From: Hyphomicrobiales bacterium
GTDB lineage: Bacteria > Pseudomonadota > Alphaproteobacteria > Rhizobiales > Rhizobiaceae
Direction of reading: 5' to 3'
Length of the DNA: 44,906 bases
NCBI GenBank assembly: GCA_900470965.1
Contig: UCCS01000022.1
Span: 3,283 to 48,188, forward strand
The position numbers and the translations under genes are program-made. This document shows positions 27,995 through 36,218 of the stretch, in pieces. Numbering within the stretch: position 1 is the first letter of the stretch; each line of letters opens with the position of its first letter. The notes below the pieces were generated by a model. The model saw nothing but the letters and a program-made list of their open reading frames with translations, was not told where the DNA came from and made no database searches.

Positions 27995-29146
27995 TCAGAC
28001 GAGCAGGGAGCTGTTTACCAGGACGTCGGTATTGTCGAAGAACGTCTTGTTCACACCGATGAAAGCAATGTCCTGGGCAGCATGGGTCGTGCCGGCGCCA
28101 TCGGCGTCGTAGGACAGAACACTGGTCGCGGAATTGTAGATCAGCTCGGTGCCACCCTTGGTGCCGCCAGCGCCCCACTTGTTGACGATTTCGAAAGAGG
28201 CGGCATCCACCACGCCATTATTGTCCAGATCGAGGCCGGCGAAGGCAGGGCCGAGCTGGATCTTGTCGTCCGCATCGAAGTCCCAGACGAAGTCCTTGTT
28301 GGCCGTGCCCATTTCATCGAAATGGAAAGTGTCGGCGCCGCCCTTGCCGTAGAGGCTGTCGTTGCCGGCGCCACCGGCGATGAGATTGCTGCCGGCATTG
28401 CCGGTGATCATGTTGGCAAGGTCGTTGCCTGTCGCGTTGATATCCGCCGTGCCGTTCAGGCGGAGGTTTTCGACAGGTCCCTGGTCATGCAGATCCACGC
28501 TGACCGTCGTCCAGATCGTATCTACGCCGCCATCGGGAACGGTGAGCAGCGGCCCTGAATAAATCGCGACGCGATCACCCGTATCATCGAATATGTAGGT
28601 GTCGTTGCCCGTCGTTTCGAAAAAGGTGTCGGCCCCGCCTTTGCCATCCAGCTTGTCGTCGCCGGCATTGCCGATCATTCGGTCAGCGAAATTTGAACCG
28701 ATGACAGAGACATGTTCGACGTCCGGTTCGATGAAGAACTGGCCTGCATAACCGCCGTCAGCGTGGGTCAGGGCCAGGATGGATGTGTAGGTGCCCGGAC
28801 CGATCTTCGTGAAATCGACGTCAAGAGCTCCCATCGGCTGAAAGTTGAGGTAAGCGGAATCCGTTCCGGCCTCGCCGAAAAATGTGACATCGATCTGGCC
28901 GAGAAAGTCGTGAGGAGGTGCAAAGATCAATTTGTCATTATCCGCTCCTCCGAAAATATCGCTTGATGTCTCCAGGAGGTCCGGCAAGTCGAAAGTCGAC
29001 GTCGCGATGCGAAAAGTGTCGTTGCCCCCATAACCCGAGTAAATATCACTGTTCTCAAAGATAATTCCTGCCTCTGGAATTATTATGAGAGTAGAGCTCC
29101 TCGTCCGGAACACATCATCTCCAGGCGTGCCGTTATATTCGCCCAT
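27995..29146 (-). CDS. RTX-type calcium-binding protein (hemolysin-type repeats)
   Basis: A 383-residue acidic protein with Gly/Asp-rich repeats of the GGxGxDxUx kind at several places: YSGYGGNDTFRI early, FGGADNDKL, GNAGDDKLDGKGGADTFF in the middle, GGAGNDSLYGKGGADTFHF toward the end. The C-terminal ~100 residues include the usual post-repeat DFVWDFDADDKIQLG region and end NSSLLV without a Cys. Such proteins are secreted through a type I system and fold on binding calcium outside. GGAGG precedes the ATG at 29146. No type I secretion gene is in the window, so it must use one encoded elsewhere. Confidence 0.88.
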   Translation of the reverse strand: MGEYNGTPGDDVFRTRSSTLIIIPEAGIIFENSDIYSGYGGNDTFRIATSTFDLPDLLETSSDIFGGADNDKLIFAPPHDFLGQIDVTFFGEAGTDSAYLNFQPMGALDVDFTKIGPGTYTSILALTHADGGYAGQFFIEPDVEHVSVIGSNFADRMIGNAGDDKLDGKGGADTFFETTGNDTYIFDDTGDRVAIYSGPLLTVPDGGVDTIWTTVSVDLHDQGPVENLRLNGTADINATGNDLANMITGNAGSNLIAGGAGNDSLYGKGGADTFHFDEMGTANKDFVWDFDADDKIQLGPAFAGLDLDNNGVVDAASFEIVNKWGAGGTKGGTELIYNSATSVLSYDADGAGTTHAAQDIAFIGVNKTFFDNTDVLVNSSLLV

Positions 29147-29581
29147 GCGTCGTCCTCCGTTTTGCTGCGATCTCAGGATATTGTTGGACGATTCTTTTTG
29201 AGGCAAGTGAAACTACCATGACGGTCACTCGCTTCTCTCACCTGGCATTCTATCAGGTTATAGGGCGGATTGCTACTTTGGATTGATTTTTTGTGGCGGG
29301 AACCCGTTCTCGATGAGGGCGGATCATGCAGGTCGGTGCGGCCATGCTCCGCGATGTTGGCCTAGCTGACCGAACAATCGGTCTGTGACCCCACCGCCAC
29401 CGATATGTCGGAAGCATGCTGGCCGGAGCTCGCGAGGACTAAAGTGCTGCTGCCAGCGGAGCGGCAAGTATAATTCTTTCGATGTTACCTGTTTTATCCG
29501 CTCCGCCTATTTTACCACCTTTTTGCTGTGTGGGTGATAATAGTAGATCGGCTAATTTTGCGATAAAAGTAAAAATAAGGA
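29147..29581. other. Gene-free divergent spacer, partly AT-rich
   Basis: No coding region is supported in these 435 bases. The first ~300 are mixed composition. From about 29460 the sequence becomes AT-rich (repeated TTTTACC, ATAAAAGTAAAAATAAGG), which is likely the promoter and leader of the small gene at 29655. The left end should hold the RTX promoter. Confidence 0.5.
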
Positions 29582-29612
29582 AATTATTCTATGTCGTGCA
29601 TGCAGAATAATT
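29582..29612 (+). promoter_or_regulatory. AT-rich hairpin in the leader of the 54-residue protein gene
   Basis: AATTATTCT and AGAATAATT pair perfectly (9 bp) around a 13-base loop, 43 bases before the ATG at 29655. GCTTTTTAAAAGC follows at ~29624. There is no U-tract directly after the stem. It could be an operator or a leader structure. Confidence 0.45.
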
Positions 29613-29654
29613 CTGAAGTTTTGGCTTTTTAAAAGCTAACATCGAAGGGAAGCT

Positions 29655-29819
29655 ATGAGGATATACTGTCTGATCATTGCGCTTCAGCTCAGCCTGCTGA
29701 TGTGGGTGGGAGCCTACTATAGCGCTCGGGGATTTTATCTCACATTCAGCGCCTCGCATTCCCAGACTGTTGCCTTCGCTTCACCCGCCATCGGCGCGAT
29801 CCGTACGGACGCCCGGTGA
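29655..29819 (+). CDS. Short one-helix membrane protein 1 (54 aa)
   Basis: A short gene. AAGGGA precedes ATG at 29655, and the frame runs 54 codons to TGA at 29817-29819. The product is MRIYCLIIALQLSLLMWVGA (a membrane helix) followed by a polar, Ser/Ala-rich region ending TDAR. The first helix could be an anchor or an uncleaved signal. No family recognised. The good ribosome site, the helix and a second similar gene 42 bp downstream support it. It is too short for routine gene calls. Confidence 0.6.
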   Translation: MRIYCLIIALQLSLLMWVGAYYSARGFYLTFSASHSQTVAFASPAIGAIRTDAR

Positions 29820-29861
29820 CGATGACTCTATGACAAACCAAGAACAAGAAAAAACACCACC

Positions 29862-30038
29862 ATGAGACCGCTAAATTCCCTCCTGATCGTCTATCTTGGC
29901 CCGCCGCTGATGGCAGCTGCGCTTCTTCTGTTCACTGTGTCGTGGCTCGGGGATAAACCATTCGACCCAGGTCAGGATACGGTGACCGCCGTGCGAAAAG
30001 GCGGCAGGATCGGCAGCCAGAGCGAGATGTTTCGCTGA
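29862..30038 (+). CDS. Short one-helix membrane protein 2 (58 aa)
   Basis: A 58-codon gene with the same plan as the gene at 29655: N-terminal helix (NSLLIVYLGPPLMAAALLLF) and a basic tail (VRKGGRIGSQSEMFR). The ATG lies inside ATGA with the stop of an 11-codon upstream frame (29830-29865, MTNQEQEKTPP). Translation could therefore be coupled to that mini-frame; the ribosome site of its own is poor. Function unknown. Related to its neighbour only in architecture, not sequence. Confidence 0.58.
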   Translation: MRPLNSLLIVYLGPPLMAAALLLFTVSWLGDKPFDPGQDTVTAVRKGGRIGSQSEMFR

Positions 30039-30065
30039 TCGGGGCGTCACGCCGTCATCGCCAAC

Positions 30066-30159
30066 GAAAAAAATTGAGAAGGGCCGTCAAGTGGGGCCTG
30101 GCGACCCTTCTCCGGCTGGTAGGTGCAGCATCCAGCGGGGGCAAAATACAAGCAGCGGC
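30066..30159 (-). ncRNA. Candidate small RNA with Rho-independent terminator
   Basis: On the minus strand a promoter-like TTGCCA (30189-30194) and CTATCG (30166-30171) are separated by exactly 17 bases. About 90 bases downstream lies an 11-bp terminator stem (30076-30086 with 30102-30112, one U-G pair) followed by seven T's (30067-30073 on the plus strand are A). No minus-strand gene is served by this terminator, so a small RNA of about 90-95 bases is the simplest explanation. It would also contain a small GCTGG/CCAGC hairpin before the terminator. Start and end are predicted, not measured. Confidence 0.5.
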
Positions 30160-30169
30160 TGTTTCCGAT

Positions 30170-30185
30170 AGTGACTGCGGTCACA
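30170..30185. promoter_or_regulatory. Crp/Fnr-like palindrome in the small-RNA promoter
   Basis: AGTGA-CTGCGG-TCACA (plus strand) matches TGTGA-N6-TCACA with one mismatch. It lies between the putative -35 and -10 boxes of the small-RNA candidate and ~185 bases before the UBP gene at 30368. A Crp/Fnr-family protein could repress the small RNA and possibly activate the plus-strand genes. Confidence 0.5.
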
Positions 30186-30367
30186 ACATGGCAATATTTT
30201 CTAGCGGAAGATGAACTAAGCAGCTTTGCGTGCATTGCGGGCGCCGTCTCTACCCTGGTGCTAGTCGACGAAGATAGGGTTCTAAACCTGCGTATGATAG
30301 AGAAAATCGTCTCCTGATCTATCTTCCTTCCGGCAGGCGCGGACTTCCATAACCACAGGAGAACCAG

Positions 30368-30673
30368 ATGTCGGGATGTAAGCATGTTGCAGCCGTTCGA
30401 TCCGTAGAGCCCAGGACGCTTGGCTGCGAGGAATGCCTGGAGGACGGACAGGAATGGGTCCATCTTCGGCTTTGCCGGGAATGCGGCCATGTCGGATGCT
30501 GCGATCAATCCATAGGCAAGCATGCGACGGCCCATTTCCACGCCACGGGACATCCCATCATAGAAGGCTATGATCCACCTGAAGGCTGGGGCTGGTGCTA
30601 TCTCGACGAGACGATGGTGGAATTGCCGGATCAGACGCCGCAGCGCGGCCCGATCCCGCGCTATTATTATTGA
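30368..30673 (+). CDS. UBP-type zinc-finger protein
   Basis: A 101-residue protein that is essentially one UBP zinc finger: CKH at the start, CEEC (20-23), CREC (36-39) plus Cys/His ligands in GHVGCCDQSIGKHATAHFHATGHPI. In eukaryotes this fold binds the ubiquitin C-terminus; in bacteria lone copies are of unknown function. CAGGAGAACCAG precedes the ATG at 30368. It is ten bases before the flavoprotein gene at 30684 and surely cotranscribed. A pairing of the same two families occurs, from memory, in other bacteria. Confidence 0.9.
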   Translation: MSGCKHVAAVRSVEPRTLGCEECLEDGQEWVHLRLCRECGHVGCCDQSIGKHATAHFHATGHPIIEGYDPPEGWGWCYLDETMVELPDQTPQRGPIPRYYY

Positions 30674-30683
30674 GCGTGCCGAC

Positions 30684-32381
30684 ATGAGCTCCGACAGCCT
30701 CGAAACCCGCCGTCACCAGATGTTTCCGGTGCTGAGTGCCGCACAAGTTCAAATGGCGACACGCTTTGCCAGCAGTGGCCCGCATTCCTTTGCCCCCGGC
30801 GAGATCGTGTCCCAGATCGGTGACAGGCATTCGCCCGCATGGTTGATCCTCTCCGGCCGCCTCGATGTCTTTAGGCACGACGGGCTGTCGATGCCGGAAG
30901 CGCTGATCACGAGCCATGGCACAGGGCAGTTTTCGGGAGAGGTCAGTCAGCTCTCCGGACGGCCCGTGCTTGCAGGCGGACGGGCCGGGCCGGAAGGATG
31001 TGTGGCGCTGGCGTTCGATGCCGCGCATCTGAAGGCTCTCATCATAGGATCGGCCGATATCGGTGAGATCATCATGCGCGCCTATATCCTGCGGCGTGTG
31101 GAACTGATCAATTTCGGCGGCGCCGGTTCGGTTCTGATCGGCAATCCCGGAGAGCCCAATCTGGTTCGCCTGCAGGGCTTTCTGACCCGAAGCGGCTATC
31201 CCCATGTCGTGCTCGATGCGGCCTCGGACCACGAAGGCCGGGGCCTGGTGGAGAGGCTGGGGATACTGGCGAGCGAACTGCCGCTCATGGTCTGCCCCAA
31301 CGGAACGGTACTCAAACATCCGACAGACGCTGAAGCTGCCTGCTGCCTCGGCATCACGCCGGAGCTCGATCCGGCAATCGTCTACGATGTGGCGATCGTC
31401 GGAGCAGGTCCATCGGGTCTGGCGGCTGCGGTCTACGCGGCATCGGAGGGGCTCAGCGTCATCGTCATCGACGCACGATCGATCGGCGGGCAGGCCGGCA
31501 GTTCCTCCCGCATCGAAAACTATCTCGGTTTTCCGACCGGAATTTCAGGTCAGGCTCTCGCGGGCCGCGCCTTCAATCAGGCGCTCAAATTCGGGGCGGA
31601 GATCGCCTTGCCGCTCGATGTCGACGAACTGATTCCGGCCCCGGCCGGCAAACGCAAAACCGACCCCATGGTATTGCGGATTGGCGGAGACAGGACGGTC
31701 AAGGCGCGAACCGTCGTCATCGCCTCAGGCGCCAGGTACCGCAGGCCTGATATTCCCGACATAGCGCGCTTCGAGGGCGCCGGCATTTCCTATTGGGCAT
31801 CCGCAATCGAAGCGAAACTATGCGAAAACGACGATATTGCCCTGGTTGGCGGCGGCAATTCGGCTGGCCAGGCGATCGCATTCCTGGCGCCGCGGGTCCG
31901 GCGTCTCCACCTGGTGATCCGTCGAAGCCTGACCGAAACCATGTCCACTTATCTGATCGATCGCATTGCGGCGCTGCCAAACGTGAAGATGCATCTGGGA
32001 TGCGAGCTGACAGCGCTGTCGGAAGATCTTCATGGTCGCCTGGCGGCGACCATCACGGATCTCAGGGCGCAGTCCCGGAAGAACTACAATCTTCGCCGCG
32101 TCTTCATGTTCATCGGCGCCGACCCGAATACCGACTGGATCAAGTGCCGCATCAAGACGGATGACAGGGGGTTCATCAGGACCGGTACGACCTTCAGCCC
32201 TGATGTCGAAGAGGAGCTGGGAAGGCGCTCCCTGCAACTGGAAACCAGCCTGCCGAACGTCTTTGCGATCGGTGATGTCCGGGCCGGGTCGACGAAGCGG
32301 GTCGCCGCAGCCGTCGGCGAAGGGGCTGCCGTCGTCAGCGATATTCACGCGGCGCTGAGACAGGCCGCGCTTATGAAATGA
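30684..32381 (+). CDS. cNMP-binding/thioredoxin-reductase-like FAD oxidoreductase
   Basis: A 565-residue three-part flavoprotein. Residues ~10-140 form a cyclic-nucleotide-binding-like beta barrel (RHSPAWLILSGRLDVF, SGEVSQLSGRP). Residues ~150-235 are a thioredoxin-fold-like segment (GNPGEPNLVRLQGFLTRSGYPHVVLD). From ~240 is a thioredoxin-reductase domain with VAIVGAGPSGLAAAVYAASEG, GGQAGSSSRIENYLGFP and VGGGNSAGQA for FAD and NADPH. The active CxxC normally found between them is absent: the site reads SYWASAIEAKLC. So electrons must leave by another route. The gene ends 11 bases inside the convergent LysR gene at 32371. Confidence 0.92.
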   Translation: MSSDSLETRRHQMFPVLSAAQVQMATRFASSGPHSFAPGEIVSQIGDRHSPAWLILSGRLDVFRHDGLSMPEALITSHGTGQFSGEVSQLSGRPVLAGGRAGPEGCVALAFDAAHLKALIIGSADIGEIIMRAYILRRVELINFGGAGSVLIGNPGEPNLVRLQGFLTRSGYPHVVLDAASDHEGRGLVERLGILASELPLMVCPNGTVLKHPTDAEAACCLGITPELDPAIVYDVAIVGAGPSGLAAAVYAASEGLSVIVIDARSIGGQAGSSSRIENYLGFPTGISGQALAGRAFNQALKFGAEIALPLDVDELIPAPAGKRKTDPMVLRIGGDRTVKARTVVIASGARYRRPDIPDIARFEGAGISYWASAIEAKLCENDDIALVGGGNSAGQAIAFLAPRVRRLHLVIRRSLTETMSTYLIDRIAALPNVKMHLGCELTALSEDLHGRLAATITDLRAQSRKNYNLRRVFMFIGADPNTDWIKCRIKTDDRGFIRTGTTFSPDVEEELGRRSLQLETSLPNVFAIGDVRAGSTKRVAAAVGEGAAVVSDIHAALRQAALMK

Positions 32382-33333
32382 CCTGCTGCCCGGGCGGCAC
32401 CATTGCAGTCAGTGGCCACCGGCTTGAACGCCAATCCTTGCCTTGAACCAGGGTCCAGAAGCTCTCGGCAATGTCAGTCAGGCGAGCCCGTGGTCTGATC
32501 AGCACGATCTTGACGTCGACAGCCCAGTCGTCCGATCCGGCTGAGGTCAGTCTTCCAACGGGTCCCATCTCGTCGGCTGCCAAGCTCTCCGGTATCCAGG
32601 CGACACCTTTTCCTTCGATGGCAAGCGCCTTCAGCGCCATGGCCAGATGGGAAGTGAAGACTGTCGAAAGGTGCAGCCGATCTGTGTGGGCGGAGAGGGC
32701 GGACGAGAGGATCCGGCCCATTCCGGATGTTTCTTCGAAGGCGAGATGCGGGATTGTGCGATCCCTTGCCTCCGAGATGCTGTGGAGCGGCCGGCCATCG
32801 CGGTCCCGCCCGCCGACGGGGATCAGGCGGTCGGTCGCAAGCTCCACATGCCTGTAGGCATTCCTGTCGAGACGGATCCTGCTGTTCTGGTGGTCGTGGC
32901 AGAGCAGGAATTGGGCGCGGCCTTCCGTCATGATCCGCTCGCACTCGTTCATATTGTCCGAGAGGAGGCGGATCGGCATCGACGATGCCTCGTGGCCGAG
33001 GGCCTGAATCCAGCCGGGGAAGAAGATGAAGGAGAGGGCGTGGGTGGCGGCGAAGGTGACGGTCGAGGTCGCCGCACGCATCTGCTCGAGATCACTGATA
33101 ACGCGCTCCAGCCGTGCGGCGATATCGTTTGCCGCCTCCAGCATGGCTTCGCCCGCAGGGGTCAGCTTCAACCTGTGCGTCGAGCGATCGACGAGCTCGG
33201 AGCCGCACCAGTCCTCGAGGGATTTGATGCGGCGTCCGAAAGCCGGCTGGGTGATGTGGCGCTTCTCTGCTGCTCTCGAAAAATTCAGCGTTTCGGCAAG
33301 AGCCTGGAGATCGGCGAGCCAGGCGGTTTCCAC
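32371..33333 (-). CDS. LysR-family regulator (YjiE/HypT-like)
   Basis: A 320-residue LTTR with the helix-turn-helix at LNFSRAAEKRHITQPAFGRRIKSLEDWCG. The AFGRRIK and the opening WLADLQALAETLNFSRAA resemble the YjiE/HypT group, in which the best known member senses hypochlorite; that function need not hold here. The start is GTG at 33333. It diverges from the tartrate dehydratase gene, with a candidate operator at 33407-33424, and probably controls it. Its 3' end overlaps that of the convergent oxidoreductase. Confidence 0.9.
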   Translation of the reverse strand: METAWLADLQALAETLNFSRAAEKRHITQPAFGRRIKSLEDWCGSELVDRSTHRLKLTPAGEAMLEAANDIAARLERVISDLEQMRAATSTVTFAATHALSFIFFPGWIQALGHEASSMPIRLLSDNMNECERIMTEGRAQFLLCHDHQNSRIRLDRNAYRHVELATDRLIPVGGRDRDGRPLHSISEARDRTIPHLAFEETSGMGRILSSALSAHTDRLHLSTVFTSHLAMALKALAIEGKGVAWIPESLAADEMGPVGRLTSAGSDDWAVDVKIVLIRPRARLTDIAESFWTLVQGKDWRSSRWPLTAMVPPGQQVIS

Positions 33334-33406
33334 GATGGTTCATCCGTTTTTCTGATGCCTAGGGAGCATTGAGAGAACGGCATCTCTCTGAATATTTCAA
33401 GCTAAT

Positions 33407-33424
33407 TCATCGGTATTTCGATGA
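33407..33424. promoter_or_regulatory. Palindrome between LysR and tarD
   Basis: TCATCG-N6-CGATGA is a perfect 6-bp inverted repeat in the 219-bp divergent spacer, 74 bp from the LysR start and 129 bp from tarD. The distance suits LysR activation of tarD. Confidence 0.5.
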
Positions 33425-33552
33425 GGCGAGAAATTGGCAGTGCCGATCCGGCATTAATGGAACCCGGATCGGCATTGGACGAGCAGGGCGTATTTCTCCT
33501 AAGTAATCCTATGCGAGGGCAACGGCCCTCAGATCCGGACTGGGAGACAGCC

Positions 33553-34722
33553 ATGCGTATCATCGATGTCCGCGAAGTGACGAAGCCGATCGCTTCGCCG
33601 ATCCGCAACGCCTATATCGATTTCAGCAAGATGACGGCGAGCCTGGTGGCTGTCGTCACCGATGTCGTGAGAGACGGGCGGCGCGTGGTTGGCTACGGCT
33701 TCAACTCCAATGGCCGTTATGGCCAGGGCGGCCTTATCCGCGAACGTTTCAGGGATCGTATTCTGGAAGCGGCGCCGGAAAGCCTTGTGAACGATGCCGG
33801 CACCAATCTCGATCCGCACAGAATCTGGGCGGCGATGATGAAGAATGAAAAGCCTGGCGGCCACGGCGAGCGCTCGGTCGCGGTTGGCACGATCGACATG
33901 GCGGTGTGGGATGCCGTTGCCAAGATCGAGGGCAAGCCGCTCTTCCGGCTGCTGGCCGATATGAAGGGCAGGGAGGCTGACCCGAAGGTCTTCGTCTATG
34001 CGGCCGGTGGGTACTACTATCCCGGCAAGGACAACAGCGCCTTGCGCAAGGAGATGCGCGGCTATCTCGACCGCGGCTACACCGTGGTCAAGATGAAGAT
34101 CGGCGGTACTTCGATCGAGGAAGACCGCGGCCGCATCGAATCCGTTCTCGAAGAGATCGGTTCTGAGGCGCAGCTTGCCGTCGATGCGAACGGCCGCTTC
34201 GATCTGGAGACCGGCATCGCCTATGCCAAGATGCTGCGCGACTATCCGCTCTTCTGGTACGAGGAAATCGGCGACCCGCTCGATTATGCGCTGCAGGCGG
34301 CCATCTCCGAATTCTACGATGCGCCGATGGCAACCGGCGAGAACCTCTTCTCGCATCAGGACGCCCGCAACCTGCTGCGCTATGGCGGCATGCGTGCGGA
34401 TCGCGATTACCTGCAGTTCGATTGCGCGCTGTCCTACGGGCTTGTCGAATATCTGCGCACACTCGACGTGCTGCGGCAGTTCGGCTGGTCGCCCTCGCGC
34501 TGCATTCCGCATGGCGGCCACCAGATGTCGCTGAATATCGCGGCTGGTCTCGGCCTTGGTGGCAATGAGAGCTATCCCGATCTCTTCCAGCCCTATGGCG
34601 GATTCCCCGACGGCGTTCAGGTGATCGACGGCCACATCACCATGCCGGAGCTGCCCGGCATCGGCTTCGAGGGCAAGTCAGACCTCATCAAGGTCATGCG
34701 GGAGCTGGCGGAGCAAGGGTGA
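33553..34722 (+). CDS. tarD: D(-)-tartrate dehydratase (enolase superfamily)
   Basis: A 389-residue mandelate-racemase subgroup enzyme that converts D-tartrate to oxaloacetate and water. It matches the Bradyrhizobium TarD sequence closely through its whole length, as I remember that protein. The catalytic KxK is VVKMKIGG (Lys180/Lys182); metal ligands are Asp211 (VDAN), Glu237 and Glu263; His320 in RCIPHGGHQM is the acid. These are the published active-site positions shifted by two. GGGAG precedes the ATG at 33553, which I prefer over an upstream in-frame start. It is divergent from a LysR regulator. A nearby tartrate transporter is not seen in the window. Confidence 0.93.
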   Translation: MRIIDVREVTKPIASPIRNAYIDFSKMTASLVAVVTDVVRDGRRVVGYGFNSNGRYGQGGLIRERFRDRILEAAPESLVNDAGTNLDPHRIWAAMMKNEKPGGHGERSVAVGTIDMAVWDAVAKIEGKPLFRLLADMKGREADPKVFVYAAGGYYYPGKDNSALRKEMRGYLDRGYTVVKMKIGGTSIEEDRGRIESVLEEIGSEAQLAVDANGRFDLETGIAYAKMLRDYPLFWYEEIGDPLDYALQAAISEFYDAPMATGENLFSHQDARNLLRYGGMRADRDYLQFDCALSYGLVEYLRTLDVLRQFGWSPSRCIPHGGHQMSLNIAAGLGLGGNESYPDLFQPYGGFPDGVQVIDGHITMPELPGIGFEGKSDLIKVMRELAEQG

Positions 34723-34847
34723 AGAGCTTGCGATCGCTTGATAGGCTCTACGCTGTGGATCAATATCGCTTCACCACTGACATAGCCTTTATCGGCCGCA
34801 GCCAGGTTTCCAGGCGGCAAAGCAGCCTTCCGGAAGGCGGCCTTGAA

Positions 34848-35312
34848 TCATGCTTCAGTCGATTTCGGAACTGCGGCTGGTAGGGGATTCATCGATCGAA
34901 CTTTCTGGAGCGGATGAAAAGCAGTTTTTCCGCCCCATGAGATGAAGACGCCTGACGCCCTCCGATAAGCCAATGCGTTGTCATAGTAGCAGTCGTCGGT
35001 GAGGATGTCATATCGGGACGAAGCGTACTGAAAGGCGAGCGCGGTACTTCCGTACCCGACACCCATCGCCAGAACTATGGCGAGCGGCAGAATGAGCAGC
35101 GGCAGCCTACGCTTCTGAATATCTGCCAGCCACAAGCCTCCCGCTGTCACAAGACCCAGGATAGCAGAAGCAGCAATGAATATCGGGTCTGTCGAACCCA
35201 AGCCTCCGTAATAATAATCGACGTAAAATGACTCACCAAACGTCATCACTGCAGTCAGAAAGACGGCAAATGCAACTGACAAAATCAGCACGCAGATGAT
35301 GCGAACACGCAC
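34848..35312 (-). CDS. Hypothetical membrane protein
   Basis: A 154-residue protein with about three hydrophobic segments: an N-terminal signal-like helix (IICVLILSVAFAVFLTAVM), DPIFIAASAILGLVTAGGLWLA and LLILPLAIVLAMGVGYG. A Cys/Tyr-containing outer loop (DDCYYDNALAYRR) and a polar tail follow. GTG at 35312 has AAGGA upstream. The GC content is lower than neighbours and there is no known family, so it may be a recently acquired orphan. Gene-like codon pattern supports it. Confidence 0.72.
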   Translation of the reverse strand: MRVRIICVLILSVAFAVFLTAVMTFGESFYVDYYYGGLGSTDPIFIAASAILGLVTAGGLWLADIQKRRLPLLILPLAIVLAMGVGYGSTALAFQYASSRYDILTDDCYYDNALAYRRASGVFISWGGKTAFHPLQKVRSMNPLPAAVPKSTEA

Positions 35313-35494
35313 GGGCTTTCCTTAGTCAAAACTGACTTTTGATCGTTAGACCGATAATACGATCCGCTGAAGCGTGCTACCGATTACACGCTTTGCGTGA
35401 TTTTGAGGTTAAAAATACATCACTGAGGGTTGGAGCAGGAGCCGGTAAGTTCAATCGCGCGTTGGCTGATTTATGACCTGCTTGTCGGCGACAC

Positions 35495-36142
35495 CTAAGC
35501 TTCCGACGGCGGAAACTTTGCAGCATCCAGATAGGTGCAGAACATGAGCGTCAGTTGCGTCCGCAATCCGCCGTCGATGAGAAGTTCTGACATATCCCGC
35601 TCGAAGACGTTGCGGACGGTGCCGCAGAGCACGTTCAGCATCATCACGTTGACCGTAGAGAGATTGGCGAATTTCGCATCCGAGGCGGTGGTGAACATGG
35701 CTTGGCTCGCCGCTTCGATGCGCTGCGACATGGCCTCGACGATCTCGGCAACGTCCACTTCGGCGGCGGCGCGGTAGAGGGCGATCGTGACGTCGCGGCG
35801 CTCGATCTTGACCGCGATATAGGTGCTGACGAGCGCATCGGCCATCTCGGCATACCGAGCGCCGCGATGGGCGAGGCAGGCCGCTTCCACGCGTTCTGCC
35901 AGCATCGTCAGGTAGCGCTCGTTGACGGCGTGGAACAGGGCCTGCTTGTTCGGGAAATACTGGTAGAGGGAGCCGACGGAGACACCGGCTCTTTCCGCGA
36001 CACGGGTGGTCGTCAGATCACCCGGCCCATCGGATATCAAAACCTGAATCGTCGCTTCGAAAATTGCCTCGACGGTGTTCACCGACCGCGCCTGACGCGG
36101 TGATTTGCGGGCATTTGCAGCTGATGTCTGGGCGGAAACCAT
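35495..36142 (-). CDS. TetR-family transcriptional regulator
   Basis: A 215-residue TetR repressor. The helix-turn-helix reads DLTTTRVAERAGVSVGSLYQYFPNKQALFHAV. The C-terminal ligand domain is typical in length. The ATG at 36142 has only a weak ribosome site. It is divergent from the SDR gene at 36219, 76 bp away, whose expression it probably represses. The inducer is unknown. Confidence 0.92.
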   Translation of the reverse strand: MVSAQTSAANARKSPRQARSVNTVEAIFEATIQVLISDGPGDLTTTRVAERAGVSVGSLYQYFPNKQALFHAVNERYLTMLAERVEAACLAHRGARYAEMADALVSTYIAVKIERRDVTIALYRAAAEVDVAEIVEAMSQRIEAASQAMFTTASDAKFANLSTVNVMMLNVLCGTVRNVFERDMSELLIDGGLRTQLTLMFCTYLDAAKFPPSEA

Positions 36143-36218
36143 ATGCGAATTCAAAACCTGAAGAATCCTTCTTATTTTCAATCTGCTCGCAACGAACAGG
36201 ATTTTCAAGGATCTTCAG

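Noticed and set aside
30123..30317. Plus-strand frame of 64 codons starting GTG
   Set aside because: No ribosome site and no family; overlaps the Crp-like palindrome and small RNA candidate.
30047..30685. Minus-strand open frame of 212 codons
   Set aside because: Its 5' part is antisense to the UBP gene; it runs through the small-RNA terminator and has no motif. Not accepted as the gene served by that terminator.
33529..34635. Minus-strand open frame of 368 codons
   Set aside because: Antisense to tarD, whose active site is complete; typical of GC-rich DNA.
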